From: Mesorhizobium sp.
Lineage (GTDB): Bacteria; Pseudomonadota; Alphaproteobacteria; Rhizobiales; Rhizobiaceae
Direction: 5' to 3'
DNA length: 48,937 nucleotides
NCBI RefSeq assembly: GCF_005063415.1
Contig: NZ_SUEG01000029.1
Coordinates: 1 to 48,937, forward strand
A program made the position numbers and the translations under genes. Shown here in pieces: positions 35,938 to 45,704 of the stretch (positions are counted from its first letter, which is position 1; every line of letters begins with the position of its first letter). The notes beneath the pieces are model-generated. The model ran no database searches. It was not told the origin of the DNA and worked only from the letters and a program-made list of their open reading frames with translations.

Positions 35938-38826
35938 TCACGCTTGAGTGAGCGGGTACTGTTCCTTCAGCGTCTTCAGCACCTGGTCGCCCGGCATCGG
36001 CGCGCCGAACATGAAGCTCTGCACGTATTCGCAGCCCATCTGCCGCAACTCCAGCGCATCGCTCTCGTCCGAAATGCCTTCGGCGACAACCGACAGGCCG
36101 AGTTCATGCGCCATATTGACCATGGATTTGAGCAGCACCGCGCGTTTCGGCGTCGCGTCGTCGACGAAGCTCTTGTCGATCTTGATGGTGTCGAACGGAA
36201 AGCGCGTCAGATAGGCCAGCGATGAATAGCCGGTGCCGAAATCGTCCAGCGACAGGCCGATGCCAAGCTGCTTTAGCTTGGTCAGCACATGAGCGGTCTG
36301 CTCGGGATTGTCCATTACCAGCGATTCTGTGAGTTCGAGCCGGAAGCAGCGCGGTTTCAGATTGGCCCGCGCGATCACCGAGCGGACGTCGCTGACCAGG
36401 TCGCGGCGGATGAGCTGACGGCTGGACAGATTGACCGAGACCGACAGCGGCGCATCGCCGATCTGCTTTTGCCATCCCGCCAGGTCTTCGGCAGCCTGCT
36501 GCATGGCGAATAGCCCAAGCTGCACGATAAGGCCGCAGTTTTCGGCGACCGGGATGAAATCCGCCGGCGGGATCATGCCACGCCGCGGATGGTCCCAGCG
36601 CAGCAACGCTTCGAAGCCGGCAACGCTGCCGTCCTCCAGCCGCACGATCGGCTGATAGGCAAGCGTGAATTCGCGTCGCTCGATGGCGCGGCGCAGGTCG
36701 GACTCGAACTGCAGCCGGTCGGTGCCGACCGTGCGGAAGGCAGGCCGGAAAGGCTCGATCCTGTCGCCGCCGAAGCGCTTGGCTTGATGCATGGCGAGCT
36801 CAGCATCCTTGACCATGTCCTCGGCCGAGGTCTGCGTGGAGGTCCAGGTGATCAGCCCGATCGAGGCGGTCAGCACGATCTCGCGCTTGGCGAAGGTGAT
36901 CGGGTTGTTGATGGCGTGCTTGATGGCATCGGCAATGGCCGCGATGCGAGCCGGATCCTGCTCCGACAAAAGCATCAGCGCGAACTGGTCGCCGGCAAAG
37001 CGCGACAGCGAATCCTTCGGCTTGAGCAGCCGGTGCAGCCGCCGCGCGATGGTCAAAAGGATGGTGTCGCCGGCCGAGATGCCGAGCCCGTCATTGACCT
37101 GCTTGAAGCGGTCGATGTCGATGACGAAGACGGTCGGGCGCACCTTCTCTTCGGTGCGGGCGATCGAAATGATCGCCTCCAGCCGGTTCATGAACAGCTC
37201 GCGGTTGGGCAAGCCCGTCAGATTGTCGTGCACGGCGTCATGCAGCAGCCGTTCCTCGGACTTCTTCTGCTCCGTCACGTCGACCATGGTGCCGACGCAG
37301 CGGATGACCTCGCCGTCCGAGCCGATCACCGGCCGGGCGCGCAGCGCAAACCAGTGATAATGCCCGTCGGCGCCGCGCAGGCGGAAGTTTTGCGACACCC
37401 GGCCGCGCCGGTGCTCGAGCACGACGTCGAGCGTCGTACGAAACGTGTCGCGGTCGTCGGCATGCAGCACCGGTAGCCAGTTGCGGGCTGGGCCGCCGAG
37501 GCTGTTGGGCGCAAGGCCGAGCTGGATGCTTACGTCGGGACGAGTGACGACGCGGTCGCGCAGCACGTCCCAGTCCCACACAGTATCGCCCGATCCGGCA
37601 ACGGCCAACGCCTGGCGCTCGAGGTCGGAGAACAGGCCCTGATGCAGGGCGCCGCCGGCAAAAGCGTGCTGCATCACGGTGAAGCCGATCAGCAGGATGA
37701 TGAGGATCAGCCCGCCGCCCAGCGCCGGCTGGGCGATATCGTTGTCGAGCATGCCTGTGATCGCCATCCACGATCCGCATAGCCATAGCAGAACCATCAC
37801 CCAACTGGGCACCAGCATGATGGCGCGGTCGTAACCGCGGATGCCGAGGAAGATGATCAGGCCGAGCCCGGTCAGCGCGGTGGCGGCGAAGGACAGCCTG
37901 GCAATGCCGGCGGCAACCGCCGGATCGATGATGGCGACGCCGGCGATCAGCACCAGCCCGAGAATCCAGACCAGTGCGCCGTAGCTGAAATGGCCGTGCC
38001 ACCGGTTGAGGTTGAGATAGGCAAACAGGAACACCACGAAGGTCGCCGCAAGCGCCACCTCCGTTCCGGCGCGCCACATCTGCTCATTGCCCGGCGAGAT
38101 TTCTATTATCTTGTTGAGAAAGCCGAAATCGACGCAGATATAGGCAAGCACCGCCCAGGCCAGGGCCGCCGTTGCCGGGAACATCGAGGTCCCCTTGACG
38201 ACGAAAAGAATGGTCAGGAATAGCGCCAGCAGGCCGGCGATGCCGATGACGATGCCACGAAACAGCGTGTAGGAATTGACCGAGTCCTTGTAGGATTCAG
38301 GGTCCCACAGATAGACCTGCGGCAGCTTGGGCGAGGCGAGTTCGGCGATGAAGGTAATCACCGTTCCGGGGTTGAGCGTCACCCGGAACACGTCGGCGTC
38401 GGGGCTGGTCTGGCGGTCGAGCGCAAAGCCTTCGCTGGGCGTGATCGCGGCGATACGTGTCGAGCCGAGATCCGGCCAGAACAGGCCGGAATTCACCAGC
38501 CGGAAATGCGGCGCGACAATCAGCCTGTCGAGCTGCTGGTCGGTGGTGTTAGCGAGCGCGAACACCGCCCAGTCGCCGGTCGAGCGTGCGTCATTGGCCT
38601 CGACCTCGATGCGCCGCACGATGCCGTCCGGGCCGGGTGCCGTCGAGACCTGGAAATTCTCGCCTTGGTTGCGGTAGATTTCGACGGCGCCCGAAAGGTC
38701 GAGCGCCACGTCGTCGCGGGCAATCTTGATCGGTTCGACGGCAAACGCCGAGGATGCCGCGCAGAGCGTGACGATTGCCGCCAGCATAAAGGCAAGCAGC
38801 GACCCGTTGCGCAGAAAATTCGTCAA
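35938..38826 (-). CDS. Membrane sensor with PAS, degenerate GGDEF and intact EAL domains
   Basis: A 962-residue c-di-GMP protein. Layout by eye: signal peptide (1-29); periplasmic sensor region (~30-185); seven transmembrane helices (~190-386), the 7TMR-DISM arrangement; a PAS domain (~405-522) ending VGTMVDVTEQKK; GGDEF domain (~525-695); EAL domain (~705-955). The GGDEF signature reads AGDQF (611-615) in place of GG[D/E]EF, so cyclase activity is doubtful. The EAL domain keeps E-A-L (739-741), the SVNLSSRQ Asn, the LELTES Glu, DDFGTGYSS, KIDKSF and the late Glu in VVAEG. It is therefore probably a phosphodiesterase. The start is TTG at 38826 with AGGA seven bases upstream, three bases after the GNAT gene. 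Confidence 0.92.
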   Translation of the reverse strand: MTNFLRNGSLLAFMLAAIVTLCAASSAFAVEPIKIARDDVALDLSGAVEIYRNQGENFQVSTAPGPDGIVRRIEVEANDARSTGDWAVFALANTTDQQLDRLIVAPHFRLVNSGLFWPDLGSTRIAAITPSEGFALDRQTSPDADVFRVTLNPGTVITFIAELASPKLPQVYLWDPESYKDSVNSYTLFRGIVIGIAGLLALFLTILFVVKGTSMFPATAALAWAVLAYICVDFGFLNKIIEISPGNEQMWRAGTEVALAATFVVFLFAYLNLNRWHGHFSYGALVWILGLVLIAGVAIIDPAVAAGIARLSFAATALTGLGLIIFLGIRGYDRAIMLVPSWVMVLLWLCGSWMAITGMLDNDIAQPALGGGLILIILLIGFTVMQHAFAGGALHQGLFSDLERQALAVAGSGDTVWDWDVLRDRVVTRPDVSIQLGLAPNSLGGPARNWLPVLHADDRDTFRTTLDVVLEHRRGRVSQNFRLRGADGHYHWFALRARPVIGSDGEVIRCVGTMVDVTEQKKSEERLLHDAVHDNLTGLPNRELFMNRLEAIISIARTEEKVRPTVFVIDIDRFKQVNDGLGISAGDTILLTIARRLHRLLKPKDSLSRFAGDQFALMLLSEQDPARIAAIADAIKHAINNPITFAKREIVLTASIGLITWTSTQTSAEDMVKDAELAMHQAKRFGGDRIEPFRPAFRTVGTDRLQFESDLRRAIERREFTLAYQPIVRLEDGSVAGFEALLRWDHPRRGMIPPADFIPVAENCGLIVQLGLFAMQQAAEDLAGWQKQIGDAPLSVSVNLSSRQLIRRDLVSDVRSVIARANLKPRCFRLELTESLVMDNPEQTAHVLTKLKQLGIGLSLDDFGTGYSSLAYLTRFPFDTIKIDKSFVDDATPKRAVLLKSMVNMAHELGLSVVAEGISDESDALELRQMGCEYVQSFMFGAPMPGDQVLKTLKEQYPLTQA

Positions 38827-38829
38827 AAA

Positions 38830-39426
38830 TCAGTCCTTTGTTCCAACGCCCGGCGGATCGTCCGCGATTCGGGCGTATAGGTAATGGTCCTGCCAGATGC
38901 CGTTGATCCTGAGATAGGATCGTAGCAGTCCTTCGCGCCGGAATCCGGCTTTTTCAAGCACGCGGATCGACCGGGCGTTATCGGGGATACAGGCAGCTTC
39001 GATCCGGTGCAACCGCAGCGTTTCGAAGGCGAAACGCGTCACCACCTTGACGGCATCAGTCATCAGGCCGCGTCCGCTGAAGCGCTCGCCGATCCAGTAG
39101 CCGATATGGCCGCTTTGGGCGACCCCGTGGCGGATATTGCCGAGGGTGATACCGCCGGCCAGCTTGCCGCTGCTTTTCTCGAAGATGAAGAAGGCGATCG
39201 CCGTCCCCTGCGCGTAGTCCTCGCGGTAGCGGCCGATACGATGCCGCCACGCCGTTCGGTCGAGCTCGTCAGGGGTCCATCGCGGTTCCCACGGCTCAAG
39301 AAAGGCGCGGCTTTCGCCGCGCAGCACCGACCACTCGCGATAGTCGTTGGTCAGCGGTACGCGCAGCGTGACAAGGTCGCCCTTCAGTGCCGGCAGGTCG
39401 CGGCGAAAGAAAGGGAGCGCGAACAC
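38830..39426 (-). CDS. GNAT-family N-acetyltransferase (RimJ-like)
   Basis: A 198-residue GNAT enzyme of the RimJ/RimL type, which acetylates N-terminal residues of ribosomal or other proteins. Features: VTLRVPLTNDYREWSVLR at the start, the acetyl-CoA loop in the form RFSGRGLMTDAV (Q/R-x-x-G-x-G/A), and RIEAACIPDNARSIRVLEKA followed by GFRREGLLRSYLRINGIWQD, the RimJ C-terminal pattern. The start is a GTG at 39426. It lies 15 bases after the M16 peptidase gene and 3 bases before the EAL gene, within one minus-strand operon. The target protein is unknown. Confidence 0.92.
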   Translation of the reverse strand: MFALPFFRRDLPALKGDLVTLRVPLTNDYREWSVLRGESRAFLEPWEPRWTPDELDRTAWRHRIGRYREDYAQGTAIAFFIFEKSSGKLAGGITLGNIRHGVAQSGHIGYWIGERFSGRGLMTDAVKVVTRFAFETLRLHRIEAACIPDNARSIRVLEKAGFRREGLLRSYLRINGIWQDHYLYARIADDPPGVGTKD

Positions 39427-39441
39427 GACGCTCGAATAGGC

Positions 39442-40734
39442 TTAGACGGCGAGCTTGCGGGCAGTGGTCTGCGTGCCCGAAAGCGAATCGAGGATCGCTT
39501 CATAGGGCGCGAGTGTACCCACCGGCCCGACGGCTGTAAGCGTCGGCTTGGTCGAAAAAAGCCGAGACGACAGATCCGTCAGCCGCTCGACAGTCAACGC
39601 CGACAGCCGCTCCATCAGCTCTTCCTTGGCGATCGGCCTGCCGAACAGAAGCAACTGCCTGGCGATCTGCGAGGCGCGGCTCGCCGGGCTCTCGGCCGAC
39701 ATGATCAGCCCGGCGCGGTATTGGGCACGCGCCCGGTCGAGCTCCTCCTGCAGGATGTTTTCACCGGCCTTTTGCAGCTCGTCGATGATCACAGGCACCA
39801 GCTCGGCAATATCGCTTTGTCCGGTCGCCGCATGGACCCCGAAGACGCCGGTATCGGAAAAACCCCAATGGAAGGCATAGACCGAATAGCACAGCCCGCG
39901 TTTTTCGCGCACTTCCTGGAAAAGTCGCGACGACATGCCGCCGCCCAGGATCATCGAAAGGACCTGAGAGGCATAGAAATCGCGGACGTGATAGGCGCGG
40001 CCCTCGAAACCCAGCACGATCTGCGCGTCCATCAGGTCGCGGTCCTCGCGAAAATCGCCGCCGACATACTGCGCATATTGCGGGATGGTGCCGTCGGCCT
40101 TGCCGCGGAAGCTGCCGAGACGCTTTTCGACCTCGCGCACGAAATCGTCGTGCTTGATATCGCCGGCCGCCACCATCACCATGTTCTCGGCGCCGTACTG
40201 TCGTTCGATGAAGTCGTGCAGCTGCTTCGAAGTGAAGGATTTGACGGTTTCCGGCGTGCCGAGAATCGAGCGGCCGATAGTCTGGTGGCGAAAGGCGGTC
40301 TCGGTAAAGTGATCGAAAACGACATCGTCGGGCGTATCGTGCGCGGCGCCGATCTCCTGCAGAATCACATGCTGCTCGCGCTCCAGCTCCTGCGGATCGA
40401 ATTCGGATTCCTGCAGGATGTCGGAGAGGATATCGACCGCCAGCGGCACGTCGTCGCTCAGAACCCTTGCATAATAGGAGGTCGTCTCGACGCTGGTGGC
40501 GGCATTGATCTCGCCGCCGACGTCCTCGATCTCCGAGGCGATCTCGAAGGCGCTTCGCCGCCTGGTGCCCTTGAAAGCCATGTGCTCGAGCAAGTGCGCC
40601 ATTCCGTGCTCTTCGTCACGCTCGTTGCGTGCGCCCGACTTGACCCAGGCGCCAAGGGCAACAGATTCGAGGCTTGGAAGGGTTTCGGTGGCGACTGTCA
40701 GGCCGTTCGACAGACGGCTTACCTCAACACCCAT
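39442..40734 (-). CDS. M16-family metallopeptidase (processing-peptidase-like)
   Basis: A 430-residue zinc peptidase of the pitrilysin/mitochondrial processing peptidase family. The inverted zinc motif H-x-x-E-H is present as HLLEHMAFKG, with the distal Glu about 76 residues later in the conserved E-x-x-x-E region (LEREQHVILQEI). The C-terminal half has GGGMSSRLFQEVREKRGLCYSV, which is typical of the beta subunit group. The start at 40734 (MGVEVSRLSNG) has AGGGAG ten bases upstream and lies 14 bases after the thrC stop. In rhizobia thrC is usually followed by this gene. The substrate is unknown; a housekeeping peptide-degradation role is likely. Confidence 0.95.
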   Translation of the reverse strand: MGVEVSRLSNGLTVATETLPSLESVALGAWVKSGARNERDEEHGMAHLLEHMAFKGTRRRSAFEIASEIEDVGGEINAATSVETTSYYARVLSDDVPLAVDILSDILQESEFDPQELEREQHVILQEIGAAHDTPDDVVFDHFTETAFRHQTIGRSILGTPETVKSFTSKQLHDFIERQYGAENMVMVAAGDIKHDDFVREVEKRLGSFRGKADGTIPQYAQYVGGDFREDRDLMDAQIVLGFEGRAYHVRDFYASQVLSMILGGGMSSRLFQEVREKRGLCYSVYAFHWGFSDTGVFGVHAATGQSDIAELVPVIIDELQKAGENILQEELDRARAQYRAGLIMSAESPASRASQIARQLLLFGRPIAKEELMERLSALTVERLTDLSSRLFSTKPTLTAVGPVGTLAPYEAILDSLSGTQTTARKLAV

Positions 40735-40748
40735 ATGGCAATTACTCC

Positions 40749-42146
40749 CTAACGCGCCGCCCGCGTGTGGCGGCCGAGATAATCTTCCACCATTTTCAGG
40801 TCGGATGGAAGTACCGTGTATTTTTCCTCGGCGCTCATCAACCCGCCTAGCCATGCAGGCAGGGCAGGCGACACGCCACTGGCGGCTTCGACGGCGGCGG
40901 GAAACTTTGCCGGGTGTGCAGTGCCCAGCACCACCATCGGCACCTCACCCGCAGCCTTGCCGGCGGCCACATGCACGGCCGCGGCCGTGTGCGGGTCGAG
41001 CAGATAGCCGCTCGCCGCAAGTGTGGTGCGGATGGTGGCGGCGACCTCGTCCATGGTGGCGCGGCCGGCGTCGAATTCGGAGCGGATCTTGGCGATTTCG
41101 CCGGCCTCGATGGTGAAGGCGTCGGACTGCTTAAGCCCGTCCATGTAGCGCCGCACGGTCGAGGCATCGCGGCCGGCTGCCTCGAACAGCAAGCGCTCGA
41201 AATTGGAAGAGACCTGGATGTCCATCGAAGGCGAGGTGGTCGAAAAAACCCCCTTCATGCGGTATTCGCCGGTCGCCAGCGTGCGCGCCAGAATATCGTT
41301 GTCGTTGGTTGCGATGATCAGCCGTTCGATCGGCAGCCCCATTTTCTTGGCGGCATAGCCGGCGAAGATGTCGCCGAAATTGCCGGTTGGCACGGTGAAG
41401 GAAACCAGCCTGTCGGGCGCGCCCAGCGACAGCGCGGAGGAGAAATAATAGACGATCTGGGCCATGATGCGGGCCCAGTTGATCGAGTTGACGCCGGACA
41501 GCGATACCCGGTCGCGAAAACCGTGGTCGTTGAACATGTCCTTCACCAGGCCCTGGCAGTCGTCGAAATTGCCTTCGATCGCCAACGCGTGGACGTTTGC
41601 CGCGGTCGAGGTCGTCATCTGCCGCTGCTGTACCGGCGAGACGCGGCCGTGCGGGAAAAGCACGAAGATATCGGTGCGGTTGCGCCCGGCAAAGGCATCG
41701 ATGGCGGCCCCCCCGGTGTCGCCGGAGGTGGCGCCGACAATGGTGGCGCGCTGGTCACGCTCGGCCAGCACATGGTCCATCAGCCGTGCAAGAAGCTGCA
41801 TCGCCACGTCCTTGAACGCGAGCGTCGGGCCGTGGAAGAGCTCGAGCACGAAGCTGTTCGGCCCGGTCTGCACCAGCGGGCAGACGGCCTCATGGCGGAA
41901 GGTCGCATAGGCTTCGCGCATCAGCCGTTCGAACACCGGCGCCGCGATCTCGCCACCGAGGAACGGCGACAGCACACGGATGGCAAGGTCGGGATAGGCA
42001 AGGCCGCGCATGGCGCGGATCTCGGCTAGGGAAAATTGCGGCCAGGCGCTCGGCAGGTAGAGCCCGCCGTCGCGCGCCAGCCCGGCCAGCACCGCGTCGG
42101 AAAATCCAAGCGCGGGCGCTTCCCCGCGGGTACTCACATATTGCAT
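40749..42146 (-). CDS. thrC: Threonine synthase
   Basis: ThrC converts O-phosphohomoserine to threonine with pyridoxal phosphate. The 465-residue protein is the long type found in proteobacteria and yeast. It begins MQYVSTRGEAP, with GGLYLP. The PLP Lys is in HGPTLAFKDVAMQ, and the phosphate loop is VGATSGDTGGAAI. SGVNSINWARIMAQIVYYF and VPTGNFGDIFAGY follow, with the C-terminal GTAHPAKFP. The ATG at 42146 has GGAAA upstream. It heads the run thrC, M16 peptidase, GNAT, GGDEF-EAL and is divergent from the lipoprotein gene. Confidence 0.97.
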   Translation of the reverse strand: MQYVSTRGEAPALGFSDAVLAGLARDGGLYLPSAWPQFSLAEIRAMRGLAYPDLAIRVLSPFLGGEIAAPVFERLMREAYATFRHEAVCPLVQTGPNSFVLELFHGPTLAFKDVAMQLLARLMDHVLAERDQRATIVGATSGDTGGAAIDAFAGRNRTDIFVLFPHGRVSPVQQRQMTTSTAANVHALAIEGNFDDCQGLVKDMFNDHGFRDRVSLSGVNSINWARIMAQIVYYFSSALSLGAPDRLVSFTVPTGNFGDIFAGYAAKKMGLPIERLIIATNDNDILARTLATGEYRMKGVFSTTSPSMDIQVSSNFERLLFEAAGRDASTVRRYMDGLKQSDAFTIEAGEIAKIRSEFDAGRATMDEVAATIRTTLAASGYLLDPHTAAAVHVAAGKAAGEVPMVVLGTAHPAKFPAAVEAASGVSPALPAWLGGLMSAEEKYTVLPSDLKMVEDYLGRHTRAAR

Positions 42147-42274
42147 CGTCACGTTTCCATTGTTGTCGGGAATTTTGGCCCGCCGCAAGGTGGTGGATTT
42201 CTGCGCTGGCTCAGTCGCATTTTTGCCGCGCGGTTGATATACGTCACCGGCTTTGCGAGAGGGAAGTGCAGTTC

Positions 42275-42973
42275 ATGGCGTTTCATTCATTCAACGGTCG
42301 TTTTGTCGCGGGTCTGGCGCTCACCGGCTTTATGCTTGCCGCCGCAGGCTGCCAATCGAGCGACAATGGCATTCTCGGCTTCGGCAAGAAGGACACGACA
42401 CCGCCACCGCCACCCGACCCCAAGGTGCTTTCCAGCCAGCTGCAGGCCTATTGTCCGAAAGTGACGTTGCGTGACGGCACCGCCTTCTTCAATACCTACG
42501 CCAAGAGCGGTCCGAAGCCGAAGAAGAAAACCGAGGTCGCCGCCGAGGAAGCCGCCCAGCCGGCAGCGGACGCGGCAGGCGTCGATCAGCCGGACGATTC
42601 CGCCAAGATCATTTATCAGGCTTCGATCACCGATGTGACCCGCGACTGCAGCCGCGCCAACGGCTCCTTGTCGATGAAGATAGCCGTCGCCGGCAAGGTC
42701 GTGCCTGGCCCGATGTTTACCCCCGGCACCATCACCATGCCGATCCGCATCGCGGTGATGCACGGCACCGAAGTTCTCTATTCGCAGCTTCACTCCTATC
42801 AGGTCCAGGTTACCGATCCTTCGAGTGCCACGCAGTTCGTCTTCACCGATTCCAACGTCGTCGTTCCGGAGCCGACGGCGCGGGACTACCAGGCATATGC
42901 CGGGTATGACGAGGGCGCTCCGAAAGTAGCGACAGACAAGCCGAAGAAGAAGAAAGCCGCCGCGACCAACTGA
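42275..42973 (+). CDS. Putative lipoprotein of unknown function
   Basis: A 232-residue exported protein. A signal sequence with a hydrophobic core (VAGLALTGFMLAAAGC) ends in a lipobox-like AAGC, so it is probably lipidated at that Cys. A Pro run (TTPPPPPDPK) follows, then YCPKVTLRDGTAFFNTYAK and a Lys/Ala/Glu-rich linker. The C-terminal beta-rich domain (~100-205) carries IIYQASITDVTRDC and MPIRIAVMHG, and the protein ends in a Lys-rich tail (PKKKKAAATN). Similar lipoproteins occur across Rhizobiales without assigned function. The ATG at 42275 has GGGAAG eight bases upstream; a GTG at 42266 is too close to that site. Confidence 0.8.
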   Translation: MAFHSFNGRFVAGLALTGFMLAAAGCQSSDNGILGFGKKDTTPPPPPDPKVLSSQLQAYCPKVTLRDGTAFFNTYAKSGPKPKKKTEVAAEEAAQPAADAAGVDQPDDSAKIIYQASITDVTRDCSRANGSLSMKIAVAGKVVPGPMFTPGTITMPIRIAVMHGTEVLYSQLHSYQVQVTDPSSATQFVFTDSNVVVPEPTARDYQAYAGYDEGAPKVATDKPKKKKAAATN

Positions 42974-43011
42974 GCCGGTGCATTCGCGCCAGGGCGGTTG
43001 GAGGCGGCCTC

Positions 43012-43701
43012 TCAGGCGTCCGCCGACCATTCCGACAGCGCGGCGATCACGCTTTTCAGTTCCGCCCAGCGGCGGATGACCGTTTCCGCGCCGGCCTCGG
43101 TCAGCGCATCGGCGTGGCCGGGATAGCTGTGCGCCGCGCCGGTGAAGCCGATTACGCGCATTCCCGCCGTCTTGGCGCCGGTGACGCCATGCACGGAATC
43201 CTCGATGACAAAGGTGTTCGCAGGATCGGCCTGGAGCTTTTCCGCGGCGAACCGAAACACGTCCGGCGCCGGCTTGGTCTTCCCGGTCGGGGTTTCCAGC
43301 GAGGAAAAGATACGACCGGCAAAGAACGGCAAAAGCTGCACCTTCTCCAGCATGAATTCGATCCGCTCCGAACGCGAATTCGAACAGACGCAGCGCGGCA
43401 CTGCTACCGCGGCGACAGCTTCGTGCGCCCCGTCGATGGCACGCACGTCGCTGCGCAGTCGGCGATCGACCAGCTGTTCCTCCTTGTCGATCAGGGAGGC
43501 CTGGAACGGGATCCGGGACTTTTCCTCGACCCGCATCATGATGTCCTTGAAAGTCAACCCGGCATAGACCTCGGAAATCTCCTCGGCCGATATCTCGTAG
43601 CCGGCCGAGGTCAAAAGCTCGGCATCGATACGCGCGGCGATGATTTCGGAATCGACGAGCACGCCGTCGCAATCGAAGATGACAAGATCTGGCTGGGGCA
43701 T
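43012..43701 (-). CDS. HAD-family hydrolase (phosphatase/phosphoglucomutase-like)
   Basis: A 229-residue haloacid-dehalogenase-superfamily enzyme. The four motifs are intact: FDCDGVLVDSE (nucleophile and acid Asp), CSNSR (motif II Ser), K in GKTKPAPDVF, and VIEDSVHGVTGAKTAGM (motif IV acids). The helical cap after motif I and the wording of motif IV match the beta-phosphoglucomutase/GS1 phosphatase subgroup. The substrate cannot be read from sequence. Start at 43701 (MPQPDLVIFD) is preceded by GGA; the frame is open far upstream but only as antisense to ccrM. It is convergent with the lipoprotein gene and divergent from ccrM. Confidence 0.92.
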   Translation of the reverse strand: MPQPDLVIFDCDGVLVDSEIIAARIDAELLTSAGYEISAEEISEVYAGLTFKDIMMRVEEKSRIPFQASLIDKEEQLVDRRLRSDVRAIDGAHEAVAAVAVPRCVCSNSRSERIEFMLEKVQLLPFFAGRIFSSLETPTGKTKPAPDVFRFAAEKLQADPANTFVIEDSVHGVTGAKTAGMRVIGFTGAAHSYPGHADALTEAGAETVIRRWAELKSVIAALSEWSADA

Positions 43702-43819
43702 GGTGATCCGGAAAGCGGGATGAAGGGAATGCCGAGGGCCCTTTGGTCCAAACGGCTCAGGCGGCGCGGCATACACCAACAAGCCGGGCTTCGCAAATTC
43801 GGCAGTCTGCTTCACTGAA

Positions 43820-45015
<1,196 letters not shown>

Positions 45016-45081
45016 CGGCTTCCGAGTTGCGACAGATCGGTTAATGCGAAGGCTCAACCAACTCCCTGGAACCGATTCAAA

Positions 45082-45693
45082 TCACACTTTGATCCCAAGG
45101 CGCTCAAGGTCTGCCTTAAGCGTCTGGGCGTCGGTGAACAGCACCGATTGCCAGCCGGCCGCCTTGGCACCGTCGACATTCTTCGGGCTGTCGTCGATGA
45201 ACAGCGTGGCTGACGGTTCGAGGCCGAACGCGGCGACGTGGTGATCGTAGATGGCGCGATCCGGCTTGATCTGGTGGATGTCGCCGGAAACGGTGACGCC
45301 GCGCGGCCGATTGAGGAAATCGAAGCGCTCGCGGGCCTCGGCAAGCGTATCCGCAGCGAAATTGGTCAGCATCGTCACGTCGTGGCCGCTCTCGATCAGG
45401 CCGATCATGATGGCGACGCTGTCCTCATAGGCGTGAGGCACCATCTCGTGCCAGTGCCGGCGGAAATTGCGGATATTTTCCGCGTGCTCGGGATATTGCG
45501 CGATCGCCAGCGCTTCGGCCTCTTCCCAACTGCGGCCGCGATCCTGCTCGATGTTCCAATCATGCGTGCAGACATTGTCGAAGAACCATTTCCGTTCGTC
45601 GGGATCGGGGATCAAGCGACTGAAGGGCAGGTCCGGATCATAGTGGATCAGCACTTTGCCGATGTCGAAAACGATGTGGCGGATTTCAGTCAT
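45082..45693 (-). CDS. HAD-IA family hydrolase
   Basis: A 203-residue haloacid-dehalogenase-superfamily hydrolase. Motif I is degenerate: FDIGKVLIHYD, where the second Asp of DxD is replaced (D-I-G-K), a variant that also occurs in the YihX/epoxide-hydrolase-like subgroup. Motif II is MLTNFAAD, the motif III Lys is in QIKPDRAIYD, and motif IV is LFIDDSPKNVDGAKAAGW. The substrate is unknown. Start at 45693 has GAGAG upstream and lies 11 bases after the mutY stop, so it is cotranscribed with mutY. It converges on ccrM. Confidence 0.9.
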   Translation of the reverse strand: MTEIRHIVFDIGKVLIHYDPDLPFSRLIPDPDERKWFFDNVCTHDWNIEQDRGRSWEEAEALAIAQYPEHAENIRNFRRHWHEMVPHAYEDSVAIMIGLIESGHDVTMLTNFAADTLAEARERFDFLNRPRGVTVSGDIHQIKPDRAIYDHHVAAFGLEPSATLFIDDSPKNVDGAKAAGWQSVLFTDAQTLKADLERLGIKV

Positions 45694-45704
45694 TCTTCTC
45701 TCTT

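Noticed and set aside
39007..40752. A plus-strand open frame of about 580 codons opposite the M16 peptidase and GNAT genes
   Set aside because: Same reason: an antisense shadow without recognisable domains over two well-supported genes.
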